NCBI RefSeq assembly: GCF_001894765.1
Contig: NZ_BCWV01000002.1
Location: 620,001-684,000 of the forward strand
Source: Rhodococcoides corynebacterioides NBRC 14404
GTDB taxonomy: Bacteria > Actinomycetota > Actinomycetes > Mycobacteriales > Mycobacteriaceae
Length of the DNA: 64,000 bases
Reading direction: 5' to 3'
Below the pieces are notes generated by a model, which was given only the letters and a program-made list of their open reading frames with translations, was not told the origin of the DNA and did no database searches. Positions 54,137-62,177 of the stretch are shown here, in pieces (positions within the stretch are counted from its first letter, which is position 1; the number at the start of each line of letters is the position of its first letter). Position numbers and translations under genes: made by a program.

Positions 54137-54268
54137 CTGGCGGGCCTCGAGGTGTGTGTGGTGCAATTGCGGCTCGGCGCCACTGGAGTGACCGAAACCG
54201 AGAAAACTAGCAGTCCGTCGTCGTCCGCCCGGGGAGGCGCGCCGGGCGAGTCGTGAAGGCAGGTGCTC

Positions 54269-55117
54269 GTGCACGTATCCCGTCGACAGCTCTTCCGCTA
54301 CGCCGCCGTCGGCGGCGTCGCCGTCGGCCTCGGGGCGACAGGACGGTCCGTCGCCGCAGCGGACCCCGGCCTCGGCACCATCGTCGACTACGCGGCGGGT
54401 GTGCCCTCCGCCGCGGCCATCGCCGCTGCCGGTCACGTGGGAGCGATCCGGTACGTCTCCGACCGCCGACCCGGCGCGGAGTGGATGACCGGTAAGCCGA
54501 TGACCGCCGCCGAAGCCACCGCCCTCACGGGGGAGGGGCTGCAGGTGGTGTCCTGCTACCAGTTCGGCAAGGGGGCCACTGCCGACTGGCGCGGCGGCTA
54601 CGACGCCGGTGTTCGGCACGCGACGCGTGGACTCGACTTGCACACGGCCGCAGGCGGACCCGCGAACCGGCCGATCTACGCCGCGATCGACGACAACCCC
54701 ACGGCCGCGGAATTCGCCTCGATGATCGCGCCCTATCTGCTCGGCTGGCACTCCGTCGTCGGGCGGGAGAACACCGGGGTCTACGCCAACGCCCCCACCA
54801 TCACCCTGGCCGCCGCGGCCGGGCTGGGATCCTGGTACTGGCAGCACAACTGGGGCACCCCGAAGGGCTTCGTGCACCCCGCCGCGCACCTGCACCAGAT
54901 CGAGATCGACAAGCGCCGCATCGAGGGCGTCGGCATCGACGTCAACACGGTGCTGAAGGCGGACTACGGCCAGTGGTCGCTCGCGGCCGATGCGGTCACG
55001 CCCGACCCGGTCACGCGCGAACCGGACACGTCGGTTCCCACGACGCCGGTCGCCGACCCCGCCGCGCGACCGGACCTCGCATCCACCCTGATTCGCACCC
55101 TGGAGGCATTCTCATGA
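54269..55117 (+). CDS. Tat-exported DUF1906 protein (Rv2525c-like)
   Basis: This 282-residue protein starts with a twin-arginine signal (VSRRQLFRYAAVGGVAVGLG). A TIM-barrel-like glycoside-hydrolase-type DUF1906 domain follows: IVDYAAGVPSAAAIAAAG, GAIRYVSDRRPGAEWMTGKP, VSCYQFGKGATADW, PIYAAIDDNPTAAEF, YWQHNWGTPKGFVHPAAHLH, VGIDVNTVLKADYGQW. From memory it closely matches M. tuberculosis Rv2525c, which lies near cell-envelope genes. A Pro/Thr/Asp tail follows. GTG 54269 is six bases after another in-frame GTG (54263); either is possible. ATGA couples it to a 24-codon gene. Confidence 0.85.
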   Translation: MHVSRRQLFRYAAVGGVAVGLGATGRSVAAADPGLGTIVDYAAGVPSAAAIAAAGHVGAIRYVSDRRPGAEWMTGKPMTAAEATALTGEGLQVVSCYQFGKGATADWRGGYDAGVRHATRGLDLHTAAGGPANRPIYAAIDDNPTAAEFASMIAPYLLGWHSVVGRENTGVYANAPTITLAAAAGLGSWYWQHNWGTPKGFVHPAAHLHQIEIDKRRIEGVGIDVNTVLKADYGQWSLAADAVTPDPVTREPDTSVPTTPVADPAARPDLASTLIRTLEAFS

Positions 55118-55188
55118 CGCTCATCGACGTGCTCTACTCGATCGCCGGCGCGCTCTACACGCAGTTCTCCGCGTACTTCGGTTCCTGA
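55114..55188 (+). CDS. 24-residue hydrophobic peptide, translationally coupled
   Basis: The peptide MTLIDVLYSIAGALYTQFSA then YFGS is not matched to any family I know. It has a perfect GGAGG (55102-55106) 7 nt before the ATG. The ATG overlaps the DUF1906 stop by 4 nt (ATGA), and a strong terminator hairpin follows 13 nt after its stop. The content is amphipathic to hydrophobic with aromatic residues, so membrane or envelope association is plausible. This is inference from features only. Confidence 0.6.
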   Translation: MTLIDVLYSIAGALYTQFSAYFGS

Positions 55189-55200
55189 CCCCCGACACGA

Positions 55201-55234
55201 GAAGACCGGTGGCCGTACTCGGCCACCGGTCTTC
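55201..55234. terminator. 14-bp hairpin after the DUF1906 operon
   Basis: GAAGACCGGTGGCC and its complement surround the loop GTACTC. It lies between convergent genes and probably works in both directions. Confidence 0.75.
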
Positions 55235-55255
55235 CGTCGTCGTACGGTCTCGTCG

Positions 55256-56026
55256 TCAGTTCACCACGAAGGCGCCCACCGTGGGCAGGAAGCTGCACGT
55301 GATCCCGGCGTCCGTGGTGATGGAGCCCGAGATCGCCGCGAGAACGCGGCCACGCCCGGTGTCCGCGATGGCCGAGAGGGTGGCGGGGCCGTCGGGGTTG
55401 ATGTTCGCGGCGCCGGTCAGGACGGTCGCGCCGGTCCTCCCGGTGTCGACGTTGACCCAGTTGGCGGTCAGCGGCGCGGCCTGACGGTCGGCGAGCGGCG
55501 CCGTGCCGAGGGCCGTGAAGACGAAGCCCGCAGCGCCCGCAGCGGGTCCGGGCGGCGGCAGATCGGCCGGGCCGGGCACGGCCAGGGCAGCGCCGACGGA
55601 ATCGGCCGTGGGGGAGATGCACCCGCGTCCGACGGTCGGGTAGAGGAACTGGGCGATGACGGGTCCGTCCTGCGGGATCTCCGGGCCGCCGCCGCGGCTG
55701 CCGTCCAGGAACGTGATGATCGAGCTCAGGATGCGCTTGGCGTCCGGCGAGAGCGGCGCGGTGTCGAGGAGTTGCTTCGCCCGCGCGAGGATCTCGTTCT
55801 GCGGGTTCGCCGCGTCGATCTCGGCGGCCTGGAGCAGTGTGGGGGCGAGTGCAGCGAGCGCCTCGTAGCCCGGGACCACCTGCGGATCGGTCGGGATCGG
55901 CAGTGCCGGCTGCGCCGACGCGACGGTGGGGGCGGCGACGGCGCAGGCCGCGGCCAGGGCGACTCCCGCGACCATGCTGCGCGTGCGTCGACGGGCCTGT
56001 CGGCGTGTCGAATCCGTTGTCTGCAT
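55256..56026 (-). CDS. Secreted protein of unknown function
   Basis: This 256-residue protein has an N-terminal Sec-type signal. An Arg-rich start (RRQARRRTRSM) precedes a hydrophobic stretch VAGVALAAACAVAAPTVASA, with cleavage likely before QPALPIP. The mature part begins with a helical region (residues 40-100) and ends as a beta-rich domain with two cysteines (GRGCISPTADS and TCSFLPTVGAF) that could pair. I do not recognise a named family. TAGAGT about 80 nt upstream is a possible -10. Confidence 0.72.
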   Translation of the reverse strand: MQTTDSTRRQARRRTRSMVAGVALAAACAVAAPTVASAQPALPIPTDPQVVPGYEALAALAPTLLQAAEIDAANPQNEILARAKQLLDTAPLSPDAKRILSSIITFLDGSRGGGPEIPQDGPVIAQFLYPTVGRGCISPTADSVGAALAVPGPADLPPPGPAAGAAGFVFTALGTAPLADRQAAPLTANWVNVDTGRTGATVLTGAANINPDGPATLSAIADTGRGRVLAAISGSITTDAGITCSFLPTVGAFVVN

Positions 56027-56356
56027 GGTGTTCCCGCTTCCTCGTCTGCCGGCTCGAACGACTGCCCACGACCCCCTCCGCCCGTCGTGGACGGGCAGGC
56101 GAGGTCACTCTAATGACACCGTTCGACGGTTGTACAGCGTGTGCTCGGGCGCGCGGACCAAGTCGTTGCGTGGATACCCGACGTTAGTCTGTTACAAGAG
56201 CGGCTGAAGTGACTGCTGCGAACAGTGATGCGATCGTGACTGCTGAGACACGTGACACGAGACAGCGCGCCGGACGTGACCCCGGGCCGGGTCACCGCAC
56301 CGACTACCCTCGCGCACGGTCCTGTCCCTCCTTCTCGATCGAGAGAACCCCCTGCC
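56027..56356. other. Divergent intergenic region with candidate promoters
   Basis: 330 nt between the secreted-protein gene and pimE. It holds TAGAGT on the minus strand (56107-56112) toward the secreted protein and TACCCT (56305-56310) toward pimE, with a leader of about 40 nt. TAGTCT at 56185-56190 is a weaker plus-strand candidate. No convincing gene, tRNA or riboswitch fold is seen. Confidence 0.4.
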
Positions 56357-57583
56357 GTGAGTGTTCCGAACCCCGCCCCGCGGCTGCCCGCGCTCCTCCG
56401 CGCGGCCCCCGCGCTGCTGGTGGTGACGGTGCTGCTGCGCGTGCTGTGGACGGTGGCCACCCCCAACGGCAGCAACTGGGTGGACCTGCACGTCTACGTG
56501 GACGGATCGGCGTCGGCGTTCGACGGGTCGCTCTACGACTTCACCTACTCGGAGGAGACCCCGGACTTCCCACTTCCCTTCACCTACCCCCCGTTCGCGG
56601 CCCTCGTCTTCTATCCGCTGCACTTCCTGCCGTTCCCGCTCGTCGGCGCGCTCTGGATGATCGCGACCGGCCTCGCGCTGTACGCCGTCGTCCGTATCGC
56701 CCTCCGCATGGTGGGCGGTGACCGGGCGGACACGGCGGAGTGGCGTCGGGCCGCGCTGTTGTGGACCGCCGTCGGCCTGTGGACGGAATCGCTGCGGACC
56801 ACCCTGGACTACGGCCAGGTGAACGTCTTCCTCGTGCTGATGGCGATGCTCGCCGCGCGCAACGCCCGGTGGTGGGTGTCCGGCGCGCTGGTCGGGCTCG
56901 CCGCCGGCGTGAAGCTGACCCCGGCGATCACGGGCCTGTACTTCCTCGCGCGGCGCCGCTGGGCAGCGGCGGCGTTCTCGGCGGTGACCTTCGTCGGCAC
57001 CGTCGGGATCAGCTTCCTGCTCATGGGGTCCGCCGCCACCGAGTACTTCACCACGCTGCTCGGCGACGCCGACCGCATCGGGCCGGTGGGGTCGGTGTGG
57101 AACCAGTCGCTCCGCGGCGCCCTGTCCCGGCTCGTCGGAGACGACGTCGGGCAGGGACCGATCTGGCTTGTCGCCGTGGCGATCCTGCTTCTCGCCGCGC
57201 TGGCGGCGTGGCGGGCACTCGGACCGGACGATCGGCTCGGAACCCTGGTCATCGTGGCCTTCGTCGGACTCGCCGTGTCCCCGATCTCGTGGTCCCACCA
57301 CTGGGTGTGGATCGTGCCGATGCTGATCTGGCTGGTGCACGGGCCGCTGCGCCGTGCGCGCGGGGTTCGCGTGCTGGTCGGCTACTGGCTCGTGGTCACC
57401 CTCGTCGGCGTGCCCTGGGTGCTGAGCTTCCAGCAGCCGTCCATCTGGGTGATCGAGCGTCCGCTGATCCTCGCGGTGGCGGGCGCGGCGTACGCGGTGG
57501 GCACCCTCGCGTTCTTCCTCGTGGTGGCCGCGCACGGCCGCGCGGTCAGGACACCAGCGAGTCGATCGTCCGCGCCAGCGTGA
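56357..57583 (+). CDS. pimE: Alpha-1,2-mannosyltransferase PimE-like (GT87)
   Basis: This GT-C membrane glycosyltransferase of 408 residues has about 10-11 helices and the extracytoplasmic acidic motif of family 87 in WVDLHVYVDGSASAFDGSLY. The family uses polyprenyl-phosphate-mannose; PimE adds the fifth mannose of polar phosphatidylinositol mannosides. It is followed by a convergent pterin dehydratase and by mutT2, the same cluster as M. tuberculosis Rv1159-Rv1159A-Rv1160, which is why I call it PimE rather than another GT87. GTG at 56357; GAGAG is 13 nt upstream. The 3' end overlaps the pterin dehydratase by 38 nt. Confidence 0.85.
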   Translation: MSVPNPAPRLPALLRAAPALLVVTVLLRVLWTVATPNGSNWVDLHVYVDGSASAFDGSLYDFTYSEETPDFPLPFTYPPFAALVFYPLHFLPFPLVGALWMIATGLALYAVVRIALRMVGGDRADTAEWRRAALLWTAVGLWTESLRTTLDYGQVNVFLVLMAMLAARNARWWVSGALVGLAAGVKLTPAITGLYFLARRRWAAAAFSAVTFVGTVGISFLLMGSAATEYFTTLLGDADRIGPVGSVWNQSLRGALSRLVGDDVGQGPIWLVAVAILLLAALAAWRALGPDDRLGTLVIVAFVGLAVSPISWSHHWVWIVPMLIWLVHGPLRRARGVRVLVGYWLVVTLVGVPWVLSFQQPSIWVIERPLILAVAGAAYAVGTLAFFLVVAAHGRAVRTPASRSSAPA

Positions 57584-57830
57584 CGTCCTTGTCGGTGATC
57601 CCGCCGTCGGAGTGCGTGGAGAGTCGGAACGTGACCGTCGTCCACCGGATGTCGATGTCCGGGTGGTGATCGGCGGCCTCGGCCGCGTCGGCAACCCGAC
57701 GCACGAGGTCGATGCTGTCGAGGAAGGACGCGCAGGTGACGGTGCGGGTGATCGCGTCGCCGTCCCGCGACCAGTCGGGGAGATCGGCGAGAGCGCGACG
57801 GACGTCGTCGTCGGTGAGGAGTTCGGCCAT
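57546..57830 (-). CDS. Pterin-4-alpha-carbinolamine dehydratase
   Basis: This 94-residue protein has the PCD signature AADHHPDIDIRWTTVTFRLS followed by THSDGGITDKD and helical N-terminus ELLTDDDVRRALADLP. PCD dehydrates pterin-4a-carbinolamine produced by aromatic amino acid hydroxylases, and some act as transcription cofactors. In this genus-level neighbourhood it stands between pimE and mutT2. Its ATG is only 6 nt from the mutT2 ATG on the other strand, and its end overlaps pimE by 38 nt. Confidence 0.9.
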   Translation of the reverse strand: MAELLTDDDVRRALADLPDWSRDGDAITRTVTCASFLDSIDLVRRVADAAEAADHHPDIDIRWTTVTFRLSTHSDGGITDKDVTLARTIDSLVS

Positions 57831-57836
57831 ACTGCG

Positions 57837-58238
57837 ATGGTGCCACCGCCGCCCGCCGCCGCGACCGTCGTCGCCGGTGCGGTCATCGAGAACGGTCGCG
57901 TCCTGCTCGCCCAGCGCGCCACGCCCCCGGAGCTCGCCGGCCGGTGGGAACTGCCCGGCGGCAAGATCGAGCCGGGGGAGACCCCACAGGACGCCCTGGT
58001 CCGCGAACTGCGGGAGGAACTCGGCATCGACGTGACGGTCGACGAGCCCGTCGGGGTCGACGTGCCGCTGCCGTCGGGACACGTCCTGCGGGCCTACGCC
58101 GTCCGTCGCGTCGCGGGGACGCCGTCCGCGCTCGACCACGACGCGGTGCGGTGGGTCGGCGCGGCGGAGCTCCACGAGGTGGACTGGGTGCCCGCGGACC
58201 GCGAGTGGGTGGCCGATCTGGTGGCGATGCTGGGGTAG
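57837..58238 (+). CDS. mutT2: Nudix hydrolase MutT2-like
   Basis: This 133-residue (d)NTP pyrophosphohydrolase has the complete Nudix box GGKIEPGETPQDALVRELRE followed by ELGID, within RWELPGGK. The M. tuberculosis MutT2 (Rv1160) hydrolyses dCTP and 8-oxo-dGTP-type substrates. Cytosolic. It is tightly divergent from the pterin dehydratase. Downstream a 33-bp tandem repeat separates it from typA, where M. tuberculosis has the nar genes. Confidence 0.9.
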   Translation: MVPPPPAAATVVAGAVIENGRVLLAQRATPPELAGRWELPGGKIEPGETPQDALVRELREELGIDVTVDEPVGVDVPLPSGHVLRAYAVRRVAGTPSALDHDAVRWVGAAELHEVDWVPADREWVADLVAMLG

Positions 58239-58253
58239 GAGGTGGGGTGGAGG

Positions 58254-58362
58254 CCACGTGAGCATCGGGTCGGAGGGGACCGGAGACCACGTGAGCATCG
58301 GGTCGGAGGGGACCGGAGACCACGTGAGCATCGGGTCGGAGGGGACCGGAGACCACGTGAGC
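58254..58362. repeat. 33-bp perfect tandem repeat upstream of typA
   Basis: Three identical 33-bp units start CCACGTGAGCATCGGGTC (58254-58286, 58287-58319, 58320-58352), with a fourth partial copy of 10 bases. Each contains the palindrome CACGTG. The period is a multiple of three, so an 11-residue repeat could be read in frame, but no strong gene is apparent. Confidence 0.9.
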
Positions 58363-58384
58363 GCAGTCACCCGCCCCGAGCGAG

Positions 58385-58390
58385 TAAACT
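58385..58390 (+). promoter_or_regulatory. typA: Candidate -10 for typA
   Basis: TAAACT lies about 112 nt before the typA GTG, just 22 nt past the tandem repeat. The repeat would sit immediately upstream of the -35 region. The leader would be about 105 nt. Confidence 0.5.
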
Positions 58391-58501
58391 TTTCCGAGTC
58401 GCACGTCTCGTTCGCGACGCAGCGCGCGCTCCGGGAGAGGTAGTCGCCTGCTCTTCACCCGCCGTACGCGCCCCGTACTCGAACCCGATGGAGATTCACG
58501 C

Positions 58502-60409
58502 GTGACCAGCCCCACCACCCCCACGTCGTTCCGCAATGTCGCGATCGTCGCCCACGTCGACCACGGCAAGACGACGCTCGTCGACGCGATGCTCCGCCAG
58601 TCGGGCGCGTTCGCCGCGCGTGCCGAACTGGTCGACCGCGTGATGGATTCGGGTGACCTGGAGAAGGAGAAGGGCATCACGATCCTGGCCAAGAACACGG
58701 CGGTGCATCGGCACCACGCCGATGGTTCGGTCACGGTCATCAACGTCATCGACACGCCGGGTCACGCCGATTTCGGCGGTGAGGTCGAGCGCGGCCTGTC
58801 CATGGTGGACGGTGTGGTGCTGCTCGTCGACGCGTCGGAGGGCCCGCTGCCGCAGACGCGGTTCGTGCTGCGCAAGGCGCTGGCCGCGTCGCTGCCCGTG
58901 ATTCTCGTGGTCAACAAGACGGACCGTCCCGACGCGCGGATCGAGGAGGTCGTCTCCGAGAGCCACGATCTGCTGCTCGATCTGGCGTCGGATCTCGACG
59001 ACGAGGCGTCGGAGGCCGCGGAGCTCGCTCTGGACCTGCCGGTGCTGTACGCGTCGGGTCGTGAGGGCAAGGCGTCCACCACGCAGCCCGAGAACGGCCA
59101 CGCCCCGGATGCGGAGAACCTCGACGAGCTGTTCGAGGTGCTGTTGAGCTACGTTCCGGCACCCAAGGGCAGCAGTGACGCGCCGCTGCAGGCGCACGTG
59201 ACCAACCTCGACGCGTCCGCCTTCCTCGGCCGTCTCGCCCTGGTGCGGGTGCACAACGGCGAGCTGCGCAAGGGTCAGAACGTCGCGTGGATGAACGAGG
59301 ACGGCGTGAAGACCGTCAAGATCACCGAGTTGCTCAAGACCGTCGGCGTCGAGCGCAGTCCCGGTGAGGTGGCCGTGGCCGGTGACATCGTCGCCGTGGC
59401 CGGCATCCCGGAGATCATGATCGGCGACACGCTGGCGGATCCGGAGAATCCCGTGGCGTTGCACCGCATCACGGTGGACGAGCCGGCGATCTCGGTGACC
59501 ATCGGCACCAACACCAGCCCCCTCGTCGGCCGCGTGCAGGGCCACAAGCTGACCGCCCGCATGGTGAAGGCTCGCCTGGACCAGGAGCTGGTGGGCAACG
59601 TCTCGCTGCGCGTCCTCGACATCGGTCGCCCCGACGCGTGGGAAGTGCAGGGTCGTGGCGAGCTCGCGCTCGCGATCCTCGTGGAGCAGATGCGACGCGA
59701 GGGCTTCGAGCTCACCGTCGGCAAGCCGCAGGTGGTGACCAGGCAGGTCGACGGCAAGACGCACGAGCCCTACGAGGAGCTGACCATCGACTGCCCCGAG
59801 GAGCACCTCGGCGGCATCACTCAGCTGCTGGCCGCCCGCAAGGGAAAGATGGTCCAGATGACCAACCACGGAGCCGGGTGGGTCCGCATGGAGTTCATCG
59901 TCCCCTCGCGCGGCCTGATCGGCTTCCGTACCGACTTCCTCACCGAGACCCGCGGCACCGGCATCGCCAACGCCGTCTTCCACGGGTACGCCCCGTGGGC
60001 CGGGGAGATCCGTGCGCGCCACACCGGATCGCTGGTGTCCGATCGACAGGGCACCGTGACGCCGTTCGCGATGATCCAGCTGGCCGACCGCGGCACGTTC
60101 TTCGTCGAGCCGGGTGCGGACACGTACGAGGGCATGGTGGTGGGTATCAACCCGCGCCAGGAGGACCTCGACATCAACGTCACGCGCGAGAAGAAGCTGA
60201 CCAACATGCGTCAGTCCTCGGCGGACGTCATGGAGACGCTGGCCAAGCCGAAGAAGCTCGACCTCGAGATGGCCATGGAGTTCTGTGCCGCCGACGAGTG
60301 CGTCGAGGTCACCCCGGAGGTGGTGCGGGTGCGCAAGCTGCATCTGGACTCCAACGAGCGTGCGCGCGAGCGGTCGCGGGCGAAGTCGCGCGACAAGGCT
60401 GCTCTCTGA
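58502..60409 (+). CDS. typA: Translational GTPase TypA/BipA
   Basis: This 635-residue ribosome-binding GTPase of the EF-G family acts in stress and ribosome assembly. Motifs are [15 protein letters not shown] (G1), GITILAKNT (G2 region), [14 protein letters not shown] (G3) and [11 protein letters not shown] (G4). Domain III/V and the BipA-specific C-terminal domain follow, including [21 protein letters not shown] has GGAG 9 nt upstream. Gene order typA-lpqW-mshB matches M. tuberculosis Rv1165-Rv1166-Rv1170. Its stop is one base ahead of the lpqW start. Confidence 0.95.
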   Translation: MTSPTTPTSFRNVAIVAHVDHGKTTLVDAMLRQSGAFAARAELVDRVMDSGDLEKEKGITILAKNTAVHRHHADGSVTVINVIDTPGHADFGGEVERGLSMVDGVVLLVDASEGPLPQTRFVLRKALAASLPVILVVNKTDRPDARIEEVVSESHDLLLDLASDLDDEASEAAELALDLPVLYASGREGKASTTQPENGHAPDAENLDELFEVLLSYVPAPKGSSDAPLQAHVTNLDASAFLGRLALVRVHNGELRKGQNVAWMNEDGVKTVKITELLKTVGVERSPGEVAVAGDIVAVAGIPEIMIGDTLADPENPVALHRITVDEPAISVTIGTNTSPLVGRVQGHKLTARMVKARLDQELVGNVSLRVLDIGRPDAWEVQGRGELALAILVEQMRREGFELTVGKPQVVTRQVDGKTHEPYEELTIDCPEEHLGGITQLLAARKGKMVQMTNHGAGWVRMEFIVPSRGLIGFRTDFLTETRGTGIANAVFHGYAPWAGEIRARHTGSLVSDRQGTVTPFAMIQLADRGTFFVEPGADTYEGMVVGINPRQEDLDINVTREKKLTNMRQSSADVMETLAKPKKLDLEMAMEFCAADECVEVTPEVVRVRKLHLDSNERARERSRAKSRDKAAL

Positions 60410-60410
60410 C

Positions 60411-62177
60411 GTGGTCGGCGCGCGCGCGGCGATGCCCGCGGTCCGGGTGCTGGCGGTCACCGCCGCCCTCCTGACCGCGTGCACCGCCGACCCGCCGCCG
60501 GCCATCCAGAGCACCGAGACGGCGACGACCACGCCCCCTGCCGCACCGACCGCCACCGGCAACCCGGTGGTCGTGGCCATCGACGACGTCGGAACCGGAT
60601 TCAATCCGCACCTGATGGCCGATCAGTCCCCGGCGACGACGGCCGTGTCGACGTTGGTGTTCCCGAGTCCGTTCCGTCCGGTGCGCTCCGTCGACGGGGC
60701 GCGCACGGAGTGGGTGCCCGACACGTCGCTCCTGGTCTCCGCCGACGTCACCTCGGAGGCGCCGTTCACCGTCACCTACCGGCTCCGGACCGAATCGCAG
60801 TGGTCGGACGGTGCCCCCATCGCCGCCGAGGACTTCCGGTACCTGTGGCAGCAGATGATCGAGGCGCCGGGGGTGGTCGACCCGGCGGGTTACGCCGCGA
60901 TCGAGGACGTCCAGTCCGGTGACGGCGGCAAGACGGTGTCGGTGGTGATGTCGCGCCCGTATCCCGCGTGGCGTGAACTGTTCACCAACCTGGTGCCGTC
61001 CCATCTGCTCAAGGATCTGCCCGGCGGGTTCGAGCGGGGGCTGCGCGACAACGTGTCCGTCTCGGGTGGGCACTTCCGGATCGAGACCGTCGATCGGGGT
61101 CGCGACGAGATCCTGCTCGAGCGCAACGACCGGTTCTGGGGATCGCCCGCGACGCCGGATCGGATCCTGCTGCGTCGCGGCGGTACCGATGCCCAGGTGG
61201 CGGATTCCCTGCGATCCGGTGACGCCCAGCTCGCCGAGGTGCGGGGTGGGCCGTCGCTCACGGCGCAGCTCGACGCCATTCCCAACGTCCGGACCGACGC
61301 TCGATTCCGTTCGCGCACACTCGAACTGACGCTCAACGGTCGGGTGCCGGCGTTGGCGGATCCGGCGGTGCGGCAGTCCGTGATGGGTCTGCTCGACGTC
61401 GACCTGCTCTCGACCGTGGCATCGGGCGCGAGTGCCGCGACGGCGGCCGCGCGGGCACAGATCGTCTCCCCGTCCCAACCGGGCTACGCGCCGACCCGTC
61501 CCACGCCGCTGCCGCGCGAGGAGGCCGTCGCCGGGCTCGCCGCGGCAGGGTTCACCCCGGTTCCGTTGCCGCCCGCCCTGGCGCCGACGTCGGGCGCGAG
61601 CACGACACCCACGACCGTGCCGCCGCTCGCCGCGGGCGCGCAGCCGCTGACCCTCACGCTGGGCGCGCCGCAGAACGACGCCATCGCCGTCGCGGTGGCC
61701 AACACCGCCGCGGATCAGCTGCGCGACGCGGGCGTCGACGCCCGCGTGACGCCGCTCGATCCGGAGGAGCTCTACGGCACCGCGCTCACGACGGGCGCCG
61801 TCGACGCGGTGGTGGGATGGTCACGAGCCGGCGGTGACCCGGCCACGGCGCTCGCCTCGCGGTTCGGCTGCGCCGCCGTGCCGCCCGTGGAGGTGACCGG
61901 ACCGGATGCCGACGACACCGCCGTCGTCGGCCCGCTGTCCGGCGTCTGCGATCCCGCACTGGGCCCGGCGATCGAGGCGACCGCGACCGCGGCCGATCCG
62001 GTCGCCGCGGTGATGGCACTGCAGCCGGGCCTGTGGGCACTGCACACCGTGCTGCCGATCGTCCAGGACTCGTCGGTGGTCGCCGTGGGACCCGGAGTGA
62101 GCGGCGCCGCGCTGTCCGGTCCGATCGAGGTGGGCATCTTCGGAGATGCCGACCGCTGGGCGAGAGAGGTTCCGTGA
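60411..62177 (+). CDS. lpqW: Lipoprotein LpqW-like (SBP_bac_5 fold)
   Basis: This 588-residue lipoprotein has a signal peptide ending in lipobox LTAC (C24 from the GTG). An extracellular solute-binding family 5 fold follows (YRLRTESQWSDGAPIAAEDF, GGHFRIETVDRGRDEILLERN). In mycobacteria LpqW controls the branch between polar PIMs and LAM, and its mutants are suppressed by mutations in pimE, which is also in this window. GTG 60411 is preferred over ATG 60432 because it leaves a better basic n-region. It follows typA by one base, and its stop overlaps mshB by 4 nt. Confidence 0.88.
   Translation: MVGARAAMPAVRVLAVTAALLTACTADPPPAIQSTETATTTPPAAPTATGNPVVVAIDDVGTGFNPHLMADQSPATTAVSTLVFPSPFRPVRSVDGARTEWVPDTSLLVSADVTSEAPFTVTYRLRTESQWSDGAPIAAEDFRYLWQQMIEAPGVVDPAGYAAIEDVQSGDGGKTVSVVMSRPYPAWRELFTNLVPSHLLKDLPGGFERGLRDNVSVSGGHFRIETVDRGRDEILLERNDRFWGSPATPDRILLRRGGTDAQVADSLRSGDAQLAEVRGGPSLTAQLDAIPNVRTDARFRSRTLELTLNGRVPALADPAVRQSVMGLLDVDLLSTVASGASAATAAARAQIVSPSQPGYAPTRPTPLPREEAVAGLAAAGFTPVPLPPALAPTSGASTTPTTVPPLAAGAQPLTLTLGAPQNDAIAVAVANTAADQLRDAGVDARVTPLDPEELYGTALTTGAVDAVVGWSRAGGDPATALASRFGCAAVPPVEVTGPDADDTAVVGPLSGVCDPALGPAIEATATAADPVAAVMALQPGLWALHTVLPIVQDSSVVAVGPGVSGAALSGPIEVGIFGDADRWAREVP

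Noticed and set aside
54152-54256. A 34-codon frame with GTG start before the DUF1906 gene
   Set aside because: Several overlapping GTG codons, no clear function and low coding quality. Not enough to call a leader peptide.
58258-58443. 61-codon frame through the 33-bp repeats with an 11-residue SIGSEGTGDHV repeat
   Set aside because: Several frames stay open because the period is a multiple of three. The start lies too close to GGAGG, and the putative typA promoter is inside it. Kept only as a note to the repeat finding.
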